A stretch of 64,000 nt of DNA from Calothrix sp. PCC 7103 (lineage in GTDB: Bacteria; Cyanobacteriota; Cyanobacteriia; Cyanobacteriales; Nostocaceae). This document shows, piece after piece, positions 1 through 8,708 of this stretch; the stretch's first letter is position 1, and each line of letters begins with the position of its first letter. Made by a program: the position numbers and the translations under genes. The notes under the pieces are model-generated. The model was not told where the DNA came from. It worked only from the letters and a program-made list of their open reading frames with translations, and searched no databases. The stretch spans positions 4,018,575 through 4,082,574 of the forward strand of contig NZ_KB217478.1 in assembly GCF_000331305.1 (NCBI RefSeq), in the 5' to 3' direction.

Positions 1-547
1 CATACCCTTTTATGACAAAACCAAGAAATGCTACTAAACCTCAAATTGCTGCGTAAAGTGCATTAATACAAACATCTTTTAATGTATTTTTGTGGTGATT
101 GTATAACATTTTTATCTCTTAGGCAGACTTAATAAACTATAACAGGATTCAGAAATATAAATTGCTTAAAAGCCGATTTTTAAAGCTTTTACAGCAAAGA
201 TTTTACATCTGAGCGTTTGACTGTAGCTAAACTTCTATTCTTAAATATAGTGTTACAGGCGCCCGCCGTCGGCGCGATTTAATAACGCGCCCTCCGGTTT
301 TATTAGTAAGTATTAGATAGTATTTATATATTAATCTAGATTTTTTTAATTGATAGTTAGATTTAGGAAAGTGATAAATTGTTGTTCACCACTTAATAAA
401 TGAATCGAATTCACGTTGATGTATAGTTGATACGTATTGGTATTGATGTAGGCGCCGACCGTGTTAATCGCCATCACCAAAGCGTGAAAGCCTATCATAC
501 CAATACGTTTACCTTGGAGCGGATGCTTAAGTAAGTGCCATTCCACC
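1..547. other. Intergenic, no supported gene
   Basis: AT-rich stretch at the window edge downstream of the iminopeptidase gene. I see no convincing coding region. A short GC-rich patch near 250-300 contains a GGCGCG/CGCGCC inverted repeat (about 271-292) that could fold into a small hairpin. A short minus-strand reading frame at 346-570 overlaps the end of the next gene and has no recognisable family. Confidence 0.6.
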
Positions 548-1486
548 CTACATTTTATCTGTGGCGCCAATTAAAGCGCTGGTAATTCCAGGTTCGCTCA
601 TTGAGTGTCCTGCATCGGGTACTACAATTAATTCAGCTTCTTGCCATGCTTTGTGTAATTCCCATGCTGATATCATTGGGCACACTACATCATATCGACC
701 TTGGACTATTACAGCGGGAATATTACGAATGCGGTCAACGTTTCTGAGTAATTGGTCGTCATGTTCAAAAAACCCTTTATTCATAAAGTAGTGACACTCG
801 ATACGCGCGAAGGCATCTGCAAATTGACTTTCACCGAAAATTTGCATTAAGCCTTTATCTAGAAATAGTCTACTTGTACTTGCTTCCCATATTGACCATG
901 CGCGCGCTGCTTCAAGTCTTACTTTCATGTCATCGCTGGTTAAGCGCTTATAATATGCTGTGAGCATATCGTGTCTTTCTTCAGGTAGGATAGGTTTTAA
1001 GTATTCTTCCCAAGCATCGGGGAAAATATTACTGGCGCCTTCTTGATAAAACCAGTCAATTTCTTTTTTACGTAGCATAAAAATACCACGTAATATTAAT
1101 CCTTTACACCGTTTGGGATGCGTTTGGCTGTAAGCTAGCGATAATGTACTTCCCCAACTGCCACCAAAAACTACCCATTCATCTATATTTAAGTGTTCGC
1201 GGAGTTTTTCAATATCGCTCACTAATTCCCAAGTTGTATTTTCGCGTAGTTCGGCGTGAGGTGTACTTTTACCGCACCCTCGCTGGTCGAACATAATTAG
1301 GCGCCATTTTTCGGGGTTAAAGAACTGACGATAGTAAGGGGGACACCCACCACCTGGCCCACCATGTAACAGTACTACTGGTTTACCTTGGAGATTACCT
1401 GATTCCTCATAATGAATTGTGTGTAAATCAGAGACTTTTAATTTACCTTCGTTTAAGGGTTCTCGGTGTGGATATAACTCGCGCAT
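548..1486 (-). CDS. pip: Proline iminopeptidase (alpha/beta hydrolase)
   Basis: Cytosolic serine peptidase that removes N-terminal proline from peptides (family S33). The 312-residue protein has the normal family length. Visible landmarks are the oxyanion motif HGGPGGG (residues 41-47), FDQRGCGKS, the nucleophile elbow GGSWGS with Ser110, the catalytic Asp in GRYDVV and the catalytic His in AGHSMSEPG. The ATG at 1486 gives the usual start, MRELYPHREP. The gene is divergent from the dehydrogenase at 1604. The spacer between them contains a degenerate CACAGAG-type repeat. Assignment to the family is secure; the true substrate range cannot be read from sequence. Confidence 0.93.
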   Translation of the reverse strand: MRELYPHREPLNEGKLKVSDLHTIHYEESGNLQGKPVVLLHGGPGGGCPPYYRQFFNPEKWRLIMFDQRGCGKSTPHAELRENTTWELVSDIEKLREHLNIDEWVVFGGSWGSTLSLAYSQTHPKRCKGLILRGIFMLRKKEIDWFYQEGASNIFPDAWEEYLKPILPEERHDMLTAYYKRLTSDDMKVRLEAARAWSIWEASTSRLFLDKGLMQIFGESQFADAFARIECHYFMNKGFFEHDDQLLRNVDRIRNIPAVIVQGRYDVVCPMISAWELHKAWQEAELIVVPDAGHSMSEPGITSALIGATDKM

Positions 1487-1520
1487 TTTCCTCTGTGTCC
1501 TCTGTGTCTCCGTGGTAAAA
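1487..1520. repeat. CACAGAG-type dispersed repeat
   Basis: The minus strand here reads as a variant of the repeat built from CACAGAG and GACACAGAG units. Related copies lie at 6300-6327, 12121-12147 and 55723-55750. It sits directly upstream of the iminopeptidase start. Confidence 0.6.
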
Positions 1521-1603
1521 AACTCAAACTATCGGTATAAACAGGAATTCCTGCACTTTTATATTATGCACAAAGAAAAAGTAATAAATGTGAGAGCTTC
1601 TCC

Positions 1604-2551
1604 ATGAATAGCAAAATATCTAAAGCTGGCGTAGTTGGTGCAGGTCGTGTAGGCGCCGCAGTTGCAAATGCATTAGTTATGATGGGTGTATGTGTATCGG
1701 TTGTACTACATAATCGTAGTTTAGATAAGGCAGAAGGTGAAGCATGGGATATTGAAGATGCTATTCCCCTACTCGAAGAATGCGATATATTACCTACAGA
1801 TAAATACGAAGATTTTAGCGATTGTGATGTTATTGTTATTACAATTGGAGCGCCGACAAAAGAAGGTCAAAGTCGCTTAGAGTTATTGAAAGATAATGCC
1901 GATATTATTAGCTCGACGATTAAAGAACTTGACCGAGTGGCGCCGAATGCTGTTTTAATTATCATTAGCAATCCAGTTGATGTATTAACACGGATTGCCA
2001 TCAAAGCTTCAAATCGACCAGAAAATTTAATAATTGGTTCTGGAACAGTTTTAGATACTGCACGAGTATGTTACCAGCTTGCTAAATTAGTTAATGTTAG
2101 TAAGCAAGATGCCAATGTATATGTTATTGGTGAACATGGAAATACTTCATTAATAGTTTGGTCAAACGCGCAAATAGGCGCCATCCCTTTAGAAAAATTT
2201 CCGCTTCCCCAAGGTGCATCTTTAGATAAAATTAAAGCTGAATATATTGATAACACCCGTAAGCGCGCGTATGCAATTAGTGAGCGTAAAGGTGGTACTA
2301 GCTACGGTATCTCAACTGTAGCTGCTCAACTAGTTGATACTGTTCTGCGCGACGAGAAAAAAGTATTTACTGTGTCAGTAAAAGCAGATGCCGAATATAA
2401 GATAGGTGATGAAGTAATTTTGGGTCTTCCTTGCATTATTGGTAAAAAAGGTATCGAGCGAAAATTGTATATACCATTAAATGATGAAGAACAACGCGCG
2501 CTTGTACATTCAGCAGAAGAATTGAATAAAGCTTATGAATCTTTGATGTGA
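1604..2551 (+). CDS. L-lactate/malate dehydrogenase-family 2-hydroxyacid dehydrogenase
   Basis: NAD(P)-dependent oxidoreductase of the LDH/MDH superfamily, 315 residues. The Rossmann motif GAGRVG is at residues 12-17. The catalytic set is intact: Arg91 (Arg109 in dogfish LDH numbering), Asp151 and Arg154 (D168 and R171), and His178 in GEHG (H195). Two specificity positions are unusual. The Asp that normally ends beta-strand 2 and binds the NAD ribose is Asn37, followed by Arg38 and Ser39, which suggests NADP(H) use. The position that is Gln in lactate and Arg in malate dehydrogenases (102) is Thr85. I therefore do not name it ldh or mdh; a 2-hydroxyacid other than lactate or malate is possible. 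The gene stands alone between a divergent and a convergent neighbour. Confidence 0.85.
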   Translation: MNSKISKAGVVGAGRVGAAVANALVMMGVCVSVVLHNRSLDKAEGEAWDIEDAIPLLEECDILPTDKYEDFSDCDVIVITIGAPTKEGQSRLELLKDNADIISSTIKELDRVAPNAVLIIISNPVDVLTRIAIKASNRPENLIIGSGTVLDTARVCYQLAKLVNVSKQDANVYVIGEHGNTSLIVWSNAQIGAIPLEKFPLPQGASLDKIKAEYIDNTRKRAYAISERKGGTSYGISTVAAQLVDTVLRDEKKVFTVSVKADAEYKIGDEVILGLPCIIGKKGIERKLYIPLNDEEQRALVHSAEELNKAYESLM

Positions 2552-2562
2552 TTGGTTTTGAT

Positions 2563-2589
2563 CCCCCCAGCCCTGCTTGGTAAGGGGGG
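2563..2589. terminator. C6/G6 inverted repeat between convergent genes
   Basis: A run of six C and a run of six G are separated by 15 bases, just after the dehydrogenase stop and before the 3' end of the minus-strand toxin remnant. It can form a hairpin and may end transcription, but no clean T tract follows on the plus strand. Similar C-run/G-run repeats occur near 27180-27250. Confidence 0.45.
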
Positions 2590-2620
2590 CTAAGAAGTTT
2601 TTAAAGTTTTAAAACATGTG

Positions 2621-2891
2621 TTATCTTGAGAAAGCTTCGCGAATTACTGCATCCGTAACTGCTGCAACCTTCATTTTAATTAGTAAGGTATTCAAAGCCT
2701 CTCGACTTTTTTCATTACCTAATTGGCGCCTAAGTAAATAAAATAAATTAGTGACTGCATGTCCAGCAATATAACCTTCTACTTTACCTTGTGCTACTAA
2801 ATCTAAAGCAAGAGCAGATGCCCTAAAAAAAGGTTGTCGTTCGAGTAAAACATCTAAAAGCACAATCGCTATCAAATAATACCCGTTTCAC
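2621..2891 (-). pseudogene. PIN-domain (VapC-type) toxin, frameshifted and truncated
   Basis: VapC toxins are PIN-domain RNases. A GTG at 2891 overlaps the antitoxin stop as GTGA and begins a PIN-like start (KRVLFDS). One extra T soon after it moves the rest into another frame, where the protein resumes as LLDVLLERQPFF and continues to REAFSR. The reading frame then stops about 50 residues short of a normal PIN domain, so the C-terminal acidic residues are lost. The surviving open segment runs 2621-2875. Both the N-terminal frameshift and the missing C-terminus argue that the toxin is dead, apart from sequencing error at the single base. Confidence 0.7.
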
Positions 2892-3154
2892 TGATATTTT
2901 TCCTCTAGATAAGCTAAATACTCTTCCTGTAGTTCGTCCTTATTAAGATTTTCATTCACATTTTTTGGTTGCGATCTACCAATACCTACCAAACTTTGAG
3001 TCCAAGAATTGAGTACAAGAGCTTTATTCGGGTCGGGCAGTTGCTCAATAAAATTAGCAATTGCTTCATTTACAGACAATTGTTGCAACTCTGCCCAACG
3101 CTGTGCTTTTTGCAAAAGTTCGTCATTTAAACTCAATACTATTTCAGTTTGCAT
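2888..3154 (-). CDS. Antitoxin-like protein (DUF6364-like) of a VapBC-type pair
   Basis: 88-residue protein, starting MQTEIVLSLNDELLQ. The N-terminal beta strand followed by two helices looks like a ribbon-helix-helix-type DNA-binding antitoxin of the DUF6364 sort. The acidic C-terminus (EEYLAYLEEKYQ) would be the toxin-neutralising part. An upstream TTG at 3172 would add six residues, but I prefer the ATG at 3154. Its stop overlaps the GTG start of the PIN toxin by four bases, the usual arrangement of a translationally coupled toxin-antitoxin operon. The antitoxin appears intact although its toxin is broken. Confidence 0.65.
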   Translation of the reverse strand: MQTEIVLSLNDELLQKAQRWAELQQLSVNEAIANFIEQLPDPNKALVLNSWTQSLVGIGRSQPKNVNENLNKDELQEEYLAYLEEKYQ

Positions 3155-3367
3155 TTTTCTAGACCATGACAATAAGAGTTAATATAGTTCCACGTTACCA
3201 AAAATAAACTGCTTGAGCCATACAGGTATATTATTGGTATCGAAAGAAATATTCTATTTTAGATTGCATGTACTATTATAATAATTTATGCCTTGTAGAG
3301 CAAGGGCTATTGTGATAGATTAGGGATTCATAAAAGTGAGAGAGAGGTTCATCAGTCTGGGTTTTAT

Positions 3368-3589
3368 GTGGCAAGTAGTAAAAAAGACGCACAAGCAAAG
3401 GCTAGAAAACAACTATGTTTAAAGTTAAAACAACGCCATAATGATGATACCCTTGTTGTTGAAGATAGTATTGCGGATATTGATTATTGTATTGAAATTG
3501 ACAATATTGATAGCTGGAAATTAGTGTTTACGCCTACAATTATAAAAGACTTTTATCCAAAATGTGAATATATTAAGTTGCTCAAGTAG
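3368..3589 (+). CDS. Small hypothetical protein, doubtful
   Basis: A 73-codon reading frame starting at GTG. It has a Lys-rich start (SSKKDAQAKARKQ) and an acidic middle. No family recognised, no clear ribosome binding site, and it lies in a repeat-rich gap. It could be a gene remnant or a chance frame. Confidence 0.2.
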   Translation: MASSKKDAQAKARKQLCLKLKQRHNDDTLVVEDSIADIDYCIEIDNIDSWKLVFTPTIIKDFYPKCEYIKLLK

Positions 3590-3598
3590 CAGATTTGC

Positions 3599-3673
3599 AA
3601 CGGATGTAACGGATGAGTTATTTGTTATGAATAAAATTTGCTTAAAATCGAAGAACTATCCGTTACATCCGTT
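3599..3673. repeat. Perfect 16-bp inverted repeat
   Basis: AACGGATGTAACGGAT at 3599-3614 is matched by its exact reverse complement at 3658-3673, with 43 bases between. Each arm itself contains a repeated ACGGAT. It could be a small non-autonomous element or a long-loop hairpin. Confidence 0.75.
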
Positions 3674-3755
3674 TATTTTAAAGAAAATTTCATGTTGTAG
3701 AAAATTAGCGAACGTATGTTTTACTGCTAAACTATACTTAACACGGGTAAGAAAT

Positions 3756-3844
3756 GTCATTCTGAGCGTAGCGTAATGCGGAGCATTTGCCGCAGGCTAG
3801 AATCTCTAAGATGCTTCACTGCACTACGTTTCGTTCAGCATGAC
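3756..3844. repeat. GTCATTCTGAGC-type imperfect inverted repeat
   Basis: Begins GTCATTCTGAGC and ends GTTCAGCATGAC, which are imperfect reverse complements, with AGAATCTCTAAGATGC in the middle. This matches a repeat type widespread between genes in cyanobacteria and other bacteria. A partial copy (CTCAGCATGACA) lies near 12585. Confidence 0.65.
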
Positions 3845-4077
3845 AAAGTTTATATTCTACCCATTAGCAGTATAAATAAAGTTTTAGATACAGAAGTTGT
3901 AATTAATCGACTGAAAGATAAACTACTAAGGAAACGTTTAGCTTAAACGTGAGGTGTCTCACGATAATTTTGTTGGTAATGGCGCCGGAAAATGCCAAAA
4001 TTATATTTGCTTTGTAACGGCAACGTTACAAATGTCTCTTTATAATAACCAAGAGACTTCCAAAAGTTAAATCAACC

Positions 4078-4148
4078 CTCTTGTGGGGTGGGCATCCTTG
4101 CCCGCCAGATGATTGTAGAACGGGCTTTATATGCCCATTCCACAAGAG
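4078..4148. repeat. CTCTTGTGG hairpin repeat
   Basis: Eighteen-base arms at 4078-4095 and 4131-4148 match with two differences. The left arm runs into a GTGGGGTGGGCATCC block. Related GTGGG(G/A)TGG hairpins lie at 18014-18046 and 63965-63986, so this is a dispersed family. Confidence 0.7.
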
Positions 4149-4212
4149 ATTACACAAAAAATCCACAAGAAAATTATTATTTAGAAGTCTCTAAATTACT
4201 AAACTAAAGGCT

Positions 4213-5220
4213 ATGGGCAGGCAACGTATTCTCTCTGGAGTTCAACCAACTGGTAACTTGCATCTAGGTAACTATTTTGGCGCCATTCGTAATTGGGTGG
4301 AAATTCAAGACCAGTTCGATAATTATTTTTGCGTGGTAGACTTGCACGCTATTACAGCACCTCACAATCCGGCAACGCTGGCTAGCGATACATATACTAT
4401 TGCAGCGTTGTATTTGGCGTGTGGTATTGATTTAGAGTATTCTAATATTTTTGTACAGTCGCATGTTTCTGCCCACAGCGAACTAGCTTGGCTACTTAAC
4501 TGTATTACACCCATGAACTGGCTGACTGATATGATTCAGTTTAAGGAAAAAGCTGTTAAGCAAGGTGAAAACGTTGGTGTTGGGTTGCTGGACTATCCTG
4601 TGTTGATGGCTGCGGATATTTTACTGTACAACGCTGATAAAGTACCTGTGGGTGAAGACCAAAAGCAGCATCTTGAGTTAACGCGCGATATTACAGACCG
4701 TTTCAACCATCTATTTGGTAAGGGAAAAAAGGTATTAAAGTCTCCCGAACCAATGATTCGTAAAGACGGCGCCCGTATAATGAGTCTCACTGACGGCACT
4801 AAAAAAATGTCAAAGTCAGACCCTGCTGAAGGTAGTCGCATTAACTTACTTGACTCACCCGATGAAATTACCAAGAAAATCAAACGGTGTAAAACTGACC
4901 CCATACGCGGTATTGTCTTCGATGACCCAGCGCGTCCCGAATGTCAGAATTTGCTGACAATATATATGTTGTTGTCGGGTAAGGAAAAGGAAGACGTAGC
5001 GGCAGAATGTGCGGATATGGGATGGGGAGATTTTAAGAAGTTGCTAACGGAAACAACGATAAATGCCCTAAAACCAGTTCAAGACAAATACGCTGAAGTC
5101 ATGGCAGATAAGGGTTATTTAGAGTCGGTACTGCGTGAAGGGCGCCGAAAAGCAGAAGTTGTTGCGAACCAAACATTAAAAGACGTAAAAACAGCAATGG
5201 GGTATTCTCTGCCACTGTGA
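4213..5220 (+). CDS. trpS: Tryptophan--tRNA ligase
   Basis: Charges tRNA-Trp with tryptophan in the cytosol. Class I aminoacyl-tRNA synthetase of 335 residues, the normal length for bacterial TrpRS. The ATP-binding HIGH-type motif is seen in PTGNLHLGNYFG near residue 12, and the KMSKS loop as GTKKMSKSDPAEGS near residue 197. The ATG at 4213 gives the conserved start MGRQRILSGVQPTG. It lies 42 bp upstream of the methylenetetrahydrofolate reductase-like gene on the same strand, so the two may be co-transcribed. Nothing unusual in the sequence. Confidence 0.97.
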   Translation: MGRQRILSGVQPTGNLHLGNYFGAIRNWVEIQDQFDNYFCVVDLHAITAPHNPATLASDTYTIAALYLACGIDLEYSNIFVQSHVSAHSELAWLLNCITPMNWLTDMIQFKEKAVKQGENVGVGLLDYPVLMAADILLYNADKVPVGEDQKQHLELTRDITDRFNHLFGKGKKVLKSPEPMIRKDGARIMSLTDGTKKMSKSDPAEGSRINLLDSPDEITKKIKRCKTDPIRGIVFDDPARPECQNLLTIYMLLSGKEKEDVAAECADMGWGDFKKLLTETTINALKPVQDKYAEVMADKGYLESVLREGRRKAEVVANQTLKDVKTAMGYSLPL

Positions 5221-5262
5221 GCTTTCCACATGGGGTAAAGTTGTGTTACAGCTGTACTTAGA

Positions 5263-6204
5263 GTGAAAATGCTCATTGTTATGCTTGATACACTAATACC
5301 AATTACTCCAGTTAAAGTAAGTTCATTTCGTGCTGCTGCTAGGAACGGCGAGTTTCTAGTAACAGCAGAGGTTTGCCCACCGAAAGGAGGTAATCCGCAA
5401 CACATGCTCCAAATGGCGGCGACCCTTAAGGGGAGGGTTCATGCCGTCAATATCACCGATGGTAGCCGAGCTGTGTTACGTATGTCTCCGCTAGTGGCGT
5501 CAGCAATTTTACTTCAAAACGGTATCGAGCCGATATGTCAATTTGCATGTCGAGACAGGAACCGTATTGGATTACAAGCTGATTTGATGGGCGCCCATGC
5601 ATTAGGAATTCAAAATATCCTAGCTTTAACAGGCGACCCTGTAAAAGCAGGCGACCACCCCGACTGTAAAGCTGTCTTCGACCTCGAAGCAGTGCGTTTG
5701 TTGCAAGTTATCCAGAAACTTAATTTAGGAGTCGATTATAACGATAAACCCCTGACCGATGGGGCGTTAGACTTATTTGTAGGCGCCGCAGTTGACCCGC
5801 AATGTAAAAGTTGGTCGGGGTTACAAAGTCGGTTTGAAAAGAAAGTAGAAGCAGGCGCCCAATTTTTCCAAAGTCAGCTAATCACCGATTTTGAAAGATT
5901 GGAAAAATTCATGGATACCATAGCTTTTGGGTGTAATAAACCCATACTTGCCGGGATATTCCTGTTGAAATCAGCCAAAAACGCCGAATTCATCAACCGA
6001 GCAGTACCAGGTGTAAATATACCCCAGCACATTATCGATAGATTAGCGCAAGCTAAAGACCCCTTAGAAGAGGGAATAAAAATTGCTGCCGAACAAGTCC
6101 AAATTGCGCGGCAACTGTGCCAAGGCGTGCATATGATGGCAGTCAAGCGCGAAGATTTAGTGGCGCCAATCTTAGATATGGCTGGTGTTGCGGCAGTTAA
6201 GTAG
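5263..6204 (+). CDS. Methylenetetrahydrofolate reductase-like protein
   Basis: Resembles the MetF TIM barrel that reduces 5,10-methylene-THF to 5-methyl-THF with FAD, feeding methionine synthesis. 313 residues. Family signatures are TAEVCPPKGG near the N-terminus, HAVNITDGSRAVLRMS, the flavin-contact LTGDP motif, and FFQSQLITDFE. The start is uncertain: GTG at 5263, ATG at 5269 and ATG at 5281 are all in frame, and homology only begins around FRAAARNGEFLVTAE. Cyanobacteria carry MetF-like proteins of this type; whether NADH is the electron donor cannot be told. It probably forms a short transcription unit with trpS. Confidence 0.85.
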   Translation: MKMLIVMLDTLIPITPVKVSSFRAAARNGEFLVTAEVCPPKGGNPQHMLQMAATLKGRVHAVNITDGSRAVLRMSPLVASAILLQNGIEPICQFACRDRNRIGLQADLMGAHALGIQNILALTGDPVKAGDHPDCKAVFDLEAVRLLQVIQKLNLGVDYNDKPLTDGALDLFVGAAVDPQCKSWSGLQSRFEKKVEAGAQFFQSQLITDFERLEKFMDTIAFGCNKPILAGIFLLKSAKNAEFINRAVPGVNIPQHIIDRLAQAKDPLEEGIKIAAEQVQIARQLCQGVHMMAVKREDLVAPILDMAGVAAVK

Positions 6205-6299
6205 GTATTGTAAACAAAAAAACATAGACTATCGTAATGCGGCTAGGCTTAACTGGTCGCATTTTTATCTAGGAAAACTATTCCCTCTACGGTTTAAAA

Positions 6300-6327
6300 T
6301 TACCACAGAGACACTGAGTACACAGAG
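6300..6327. repeat. CACAGAG-type dispersed repeat, copy identical to 55723-55750
   Basis: This 28-base stretch begins TTACCACAGAGACAC and is identical to the one at 55723-55750. It is a plus-orientation copy of the dispersed CACAGAG repeat family. Confidence 0.75.
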
Positions 6328-6477
6328 GGAAGGCATTGCGATGAGTCAATTTGGTCTTGTTTTGTAAATAAAAGTTTATTCGTATTAGTTATGTATTAAC
6401 AGCTCTTAGCTGGTGTAGTATAACAAAAGACTATCAGTACAAAAACAAACCAGGTATAGATTCTAGGGAGAGCATAC

Positions 6478-7605
6478 ATGGCTAACCTAAATAATTATGA
6501 TGAAGAATTAACAGAAGATGGTTCAGACGAAGAATACGCGGATGAATATGAACCAGCTACTTTCCGTTATGACCCCGAACAAATAAATATTGTTACTAGA
6601 GAACCTACGATAGAGCAGCTACTAAGGCGAATAGATGAAGAGGCACTTAATTTAGCACCTGATTTTCAGCGTCAAGCTGGTATTTGGAATCCAGATGCAA
6701 AAAGTCGCCTTATTGAATCAGTTTTAATTCGTATTCCTCTTCCAGCATTTTATATAGATGCGACAGATGAAGAATATTGGTTAGTGGTAGATGGGTTACA
6801 AAGACTATCTGCTCTAAAATTATTTGTTACCGATAAAAAATTAAGGCTAAGTGGATTAGAATATCTCACAGAATTTAATGGCAAAACATATGATGATTTA
6901 GAACGTAGATATCAACGTCGTATATTAGAAACTCAAGTCAATGTTTACCTAATTGAAAAAGGTACACCCATTGAAGTAAAATATAATATCTTTAAAAGGA
7001 TTAATACAGGTGGTGTTCCTCTGTCTCCTCAAGAATTACGTCATGCTCTAAATCCTGGGAAATCAAGCAAGTTATTAGTTCGGCTTGCAGATTTAAAAGA
7101 ATTTCAAAGGGTAGTTAAGTTAAATGAATCTAAAAGAAAACGCATGGATGACAGAGAATTTATTCTTGGCTTTATAGCTTTTTATCTTACCCCTTACACT
7201 GAATATTATAAGGATAAAACAAGGGACTTGTTTTTAAGTAAAGCTTTGTTAAAAGCAAACCATATTTCCGATGAAGAGTTTAACCAGTTAGAGTTAAAGT
7301 TTAAAAAAATTATGATTACGGCATTTGACATTTTTGGATATAAAGCTTTCCGTAAAATTTCTAATACAAATCCAAGAACTTATCCTGTAAATAAATCTTT
7401 GTTTGAAGCTTGGTCTGTCTGTCTAAGTAAATTAGATGAGCAACACATTGAAAGATTAAAGCAAAAAAAACAAGAATTGATACATACTTTTAGTAATTAT
7501 GTAGACAATGATAAAGATTTTCTTTCTTCTATATCTCAAGCAGCGAATAAGGTTGAGTATAGATTTACTACCATTCAAAAAATTATCCAAGAAGTGTTGT
7601 CATGA
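6478..7605 (+). CDS. DUF262 (GmrSD N-terminal/ParB-like) protein
   Basis: 375-residue protein with the DUF262 fold, found in the N-terminal half of GmrSD-type and SspE-type defence enzymes, where it binds and hydrolyses nucleotides. After an acidic N-terminal tail the family hallmarks appear: PDFQRQAGIWN (61-71), LIESVLIRIPLPAFY, DGLQRL (105-110) and FKRINTGGVPLSPQELRHA. No C-terminal DUF1524/HNH nuclease domain is visible; the last third is helical and unassigned. Its stop overlaps the next ATG (ATGA), so it is translationally coupled to the ATPase that follows. AT-rich and without GGCGCC sites, unlike flanking genes. Inference: sensor or nuclease part of an anti-phage type cassette. Confidence 0.82.
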   Translation: MANLNNYDEELTEDGSDEEYADEYEPATFRYDPEQINIVTREPTIEQLLRRIDEEALNLAPDFQRQAGIWNPDAKSRLIESVLIRIPLPAFYIDATDEEYWLVVDGLQRLSALKLFVTDKKLRLSGLEYLTEFNGKTYDDLERRYQRRILETQVNVYLIEKGTPIEVKYNIFKRINTGGVPLSPQELRHALNPGKSSKLLVRLADLKEFQRVVKLNESKRKRMDDREFILGFIAFYLTPYTEYYKDKTRDLFLSKALLKANHISDEEFNQLELKFKKIMITAFDIFGYKAFRKISNTNPRTYPVNKSLFEAWSVCLSKLDEQHIERLKQKKQELIHTFSNYVDNDKDFLSSISQAANKVEYRFTTIQKIIQEVLS

Positions 7606-8708
7606 TTAATTCCCTTCGTTTGGTAAACTTCAAAACTTTTGAAAATCAGTTACTTGACTTTAAGCCATTAACTTTACTCTCTGGCGTGAATAGTACAGGT
7701 AAATCATCGGTTTTACAATCATTACTATTGCTGCGTCAATCGTATCAGCAAGAACTACTACCAAAAGAGGGCTTGGCTTTAAACGGTGAACTTATAAGGA
7801 TTGGAACGGCTCAAGATGCATTTTGTGAAAGAGCTAAAGATGATTATATACGCTTTGAACTTACTTGGAAAGATAGCTGCAAAGGAATATGGAATTTTAA
7901 ATATGACCTCGATAAGAAAGAAACCGATGTTTTAGATGTAGTTTCAGAAGAACTTGACTGTGAAGTTTATAGCTCAAGCTTATTTAGCAAGCAATTCCAT
8001 TATCTTCATGCAGAACGTATTGGTCCACGTCCATTTAATGAAATGTCGGATTATCAAGTAAGAAGACTTGGGCAAATAGGTATTAAAGGGGAATATACAG
8101 CACATTATCTTGCTGTGCATGAACGTAAAGCCATTCCGATTCCTGGTCTTAGTTATCCACAAGCTAAATCTATGGATTTGATAGACCAAGTTGAAGCTTG
8201 GATGAAAGAAGTAAGTCCTGGTACCCGTATCAAAATAAATTCAAATCCGGGTATGGATTTGATGAGTTTGCAATACTTTTTTGGAGATAGTAATCCTTAT
8301 CGTGCAACCAATGTAGGGTTTGGAATTAGCTATACATTGCCGATTATTGTCGCTGTTTTAGCCTCTAAACCAGACACTCTTATACTTATTGAAAATCCAG
8401 AAGCTCATCTTCACCCCAAAGGACAAGCAAAAATGGGTGAACTTTTGGCACTTGCAGCAAACTCTGGAGTTCAAGTTGTTATAGAAACTCATAGTGACCA
8501 TGTACTAAATGGAATTCGTCTTGCTGTTAATCGCAGTCAACTTGACCCCGAAAATGTCCAACTTCATTATTTTCAGCGTCAAGAAATAGAAGGAAGATTA
8601 GCTTTGACTGAGGTAGTATCGCCAAATATCGACCGTAACGGAAGAATTGATGAGTGGCCTGATGGCTTTTTCGACCAAATAGAAAAAGATTTGATGGAGT
8701 TAATTTAA
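7602..8708 (+). CDS. AAA/SMC-like ATPase with DUF3696 C-terminus
   Basis: 368-residue ABC/SMC-type ATPase of the AAA15/OLD-like group. The Walker A motif GVNSTGKSS is at about 28-36. The ABC-like centre is VGFGISYTLPII, the Walker B region is LILIENPEAHLHPKGQ (Glu catalytic), and the switch is IETHSDHVLNGIR. The C-terminus (DEWPDGFFDQIEKDL) is the DUF3696 signature. No TOPRIM domain is seen, so it is not an OLD nuclease. It is the middle gene of a coupled trio: four-base overlap upstream, and its TAA shares a base with the next ATG. A decayed paralogue starts at 9755. Inference: the motor or sensor of a defence-like operon. Confidence 0.85.
   Translation: MINSLRLVNFKTFENQLLDFKPLTLLSGVNSTGKSSVLQSLLLLRQSYQQELLPKEGLALNGELIRIGTAQDAFCERAKDDYIRFELTWKDSCKGIWNFKYDLDKKETDVLDVVSEELDCEVYSSSLFSKQFHYLHAERIGPRPFNEMSDYQVRRLGQIGIKGEYTAHYLAVHERKAIPIPGLSYPQAKSMDLIDQVEAWMKEVSPGTRIKINSNPGMDLMSLQYFFGDSNPYRATNVGFGISYTLPIIVAVLASKPDTLILIENPEAHLHPKGQAKMGELLALAANSGVQVVIETHSDHVLNGIRLAVNRSQLDPENVQLHYFQRQEIEGRLALTEVVSPNIDRNGRIDEWPDGFFDQIEKDLMELI

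Larger units (their letters stand above)
3590..4212. other. Repeat-rich intergenic region upstream of trpS
   Basis: No supported gene. The region holds three separate repeat structures (3599-3673, 3756-3844 and 4078-4148, listed individually) and AT-rich spacer. Its density of inverted repeats marks it as a site where small repeat elements have collected. Confidence 0.6.

Noticed and set aside
346-570. Minus-strand 74-codon frame overlapping the end of the iminopeptidase
   Set aside because: No start signal, no family resemblance, and it overlaps a confident gene.
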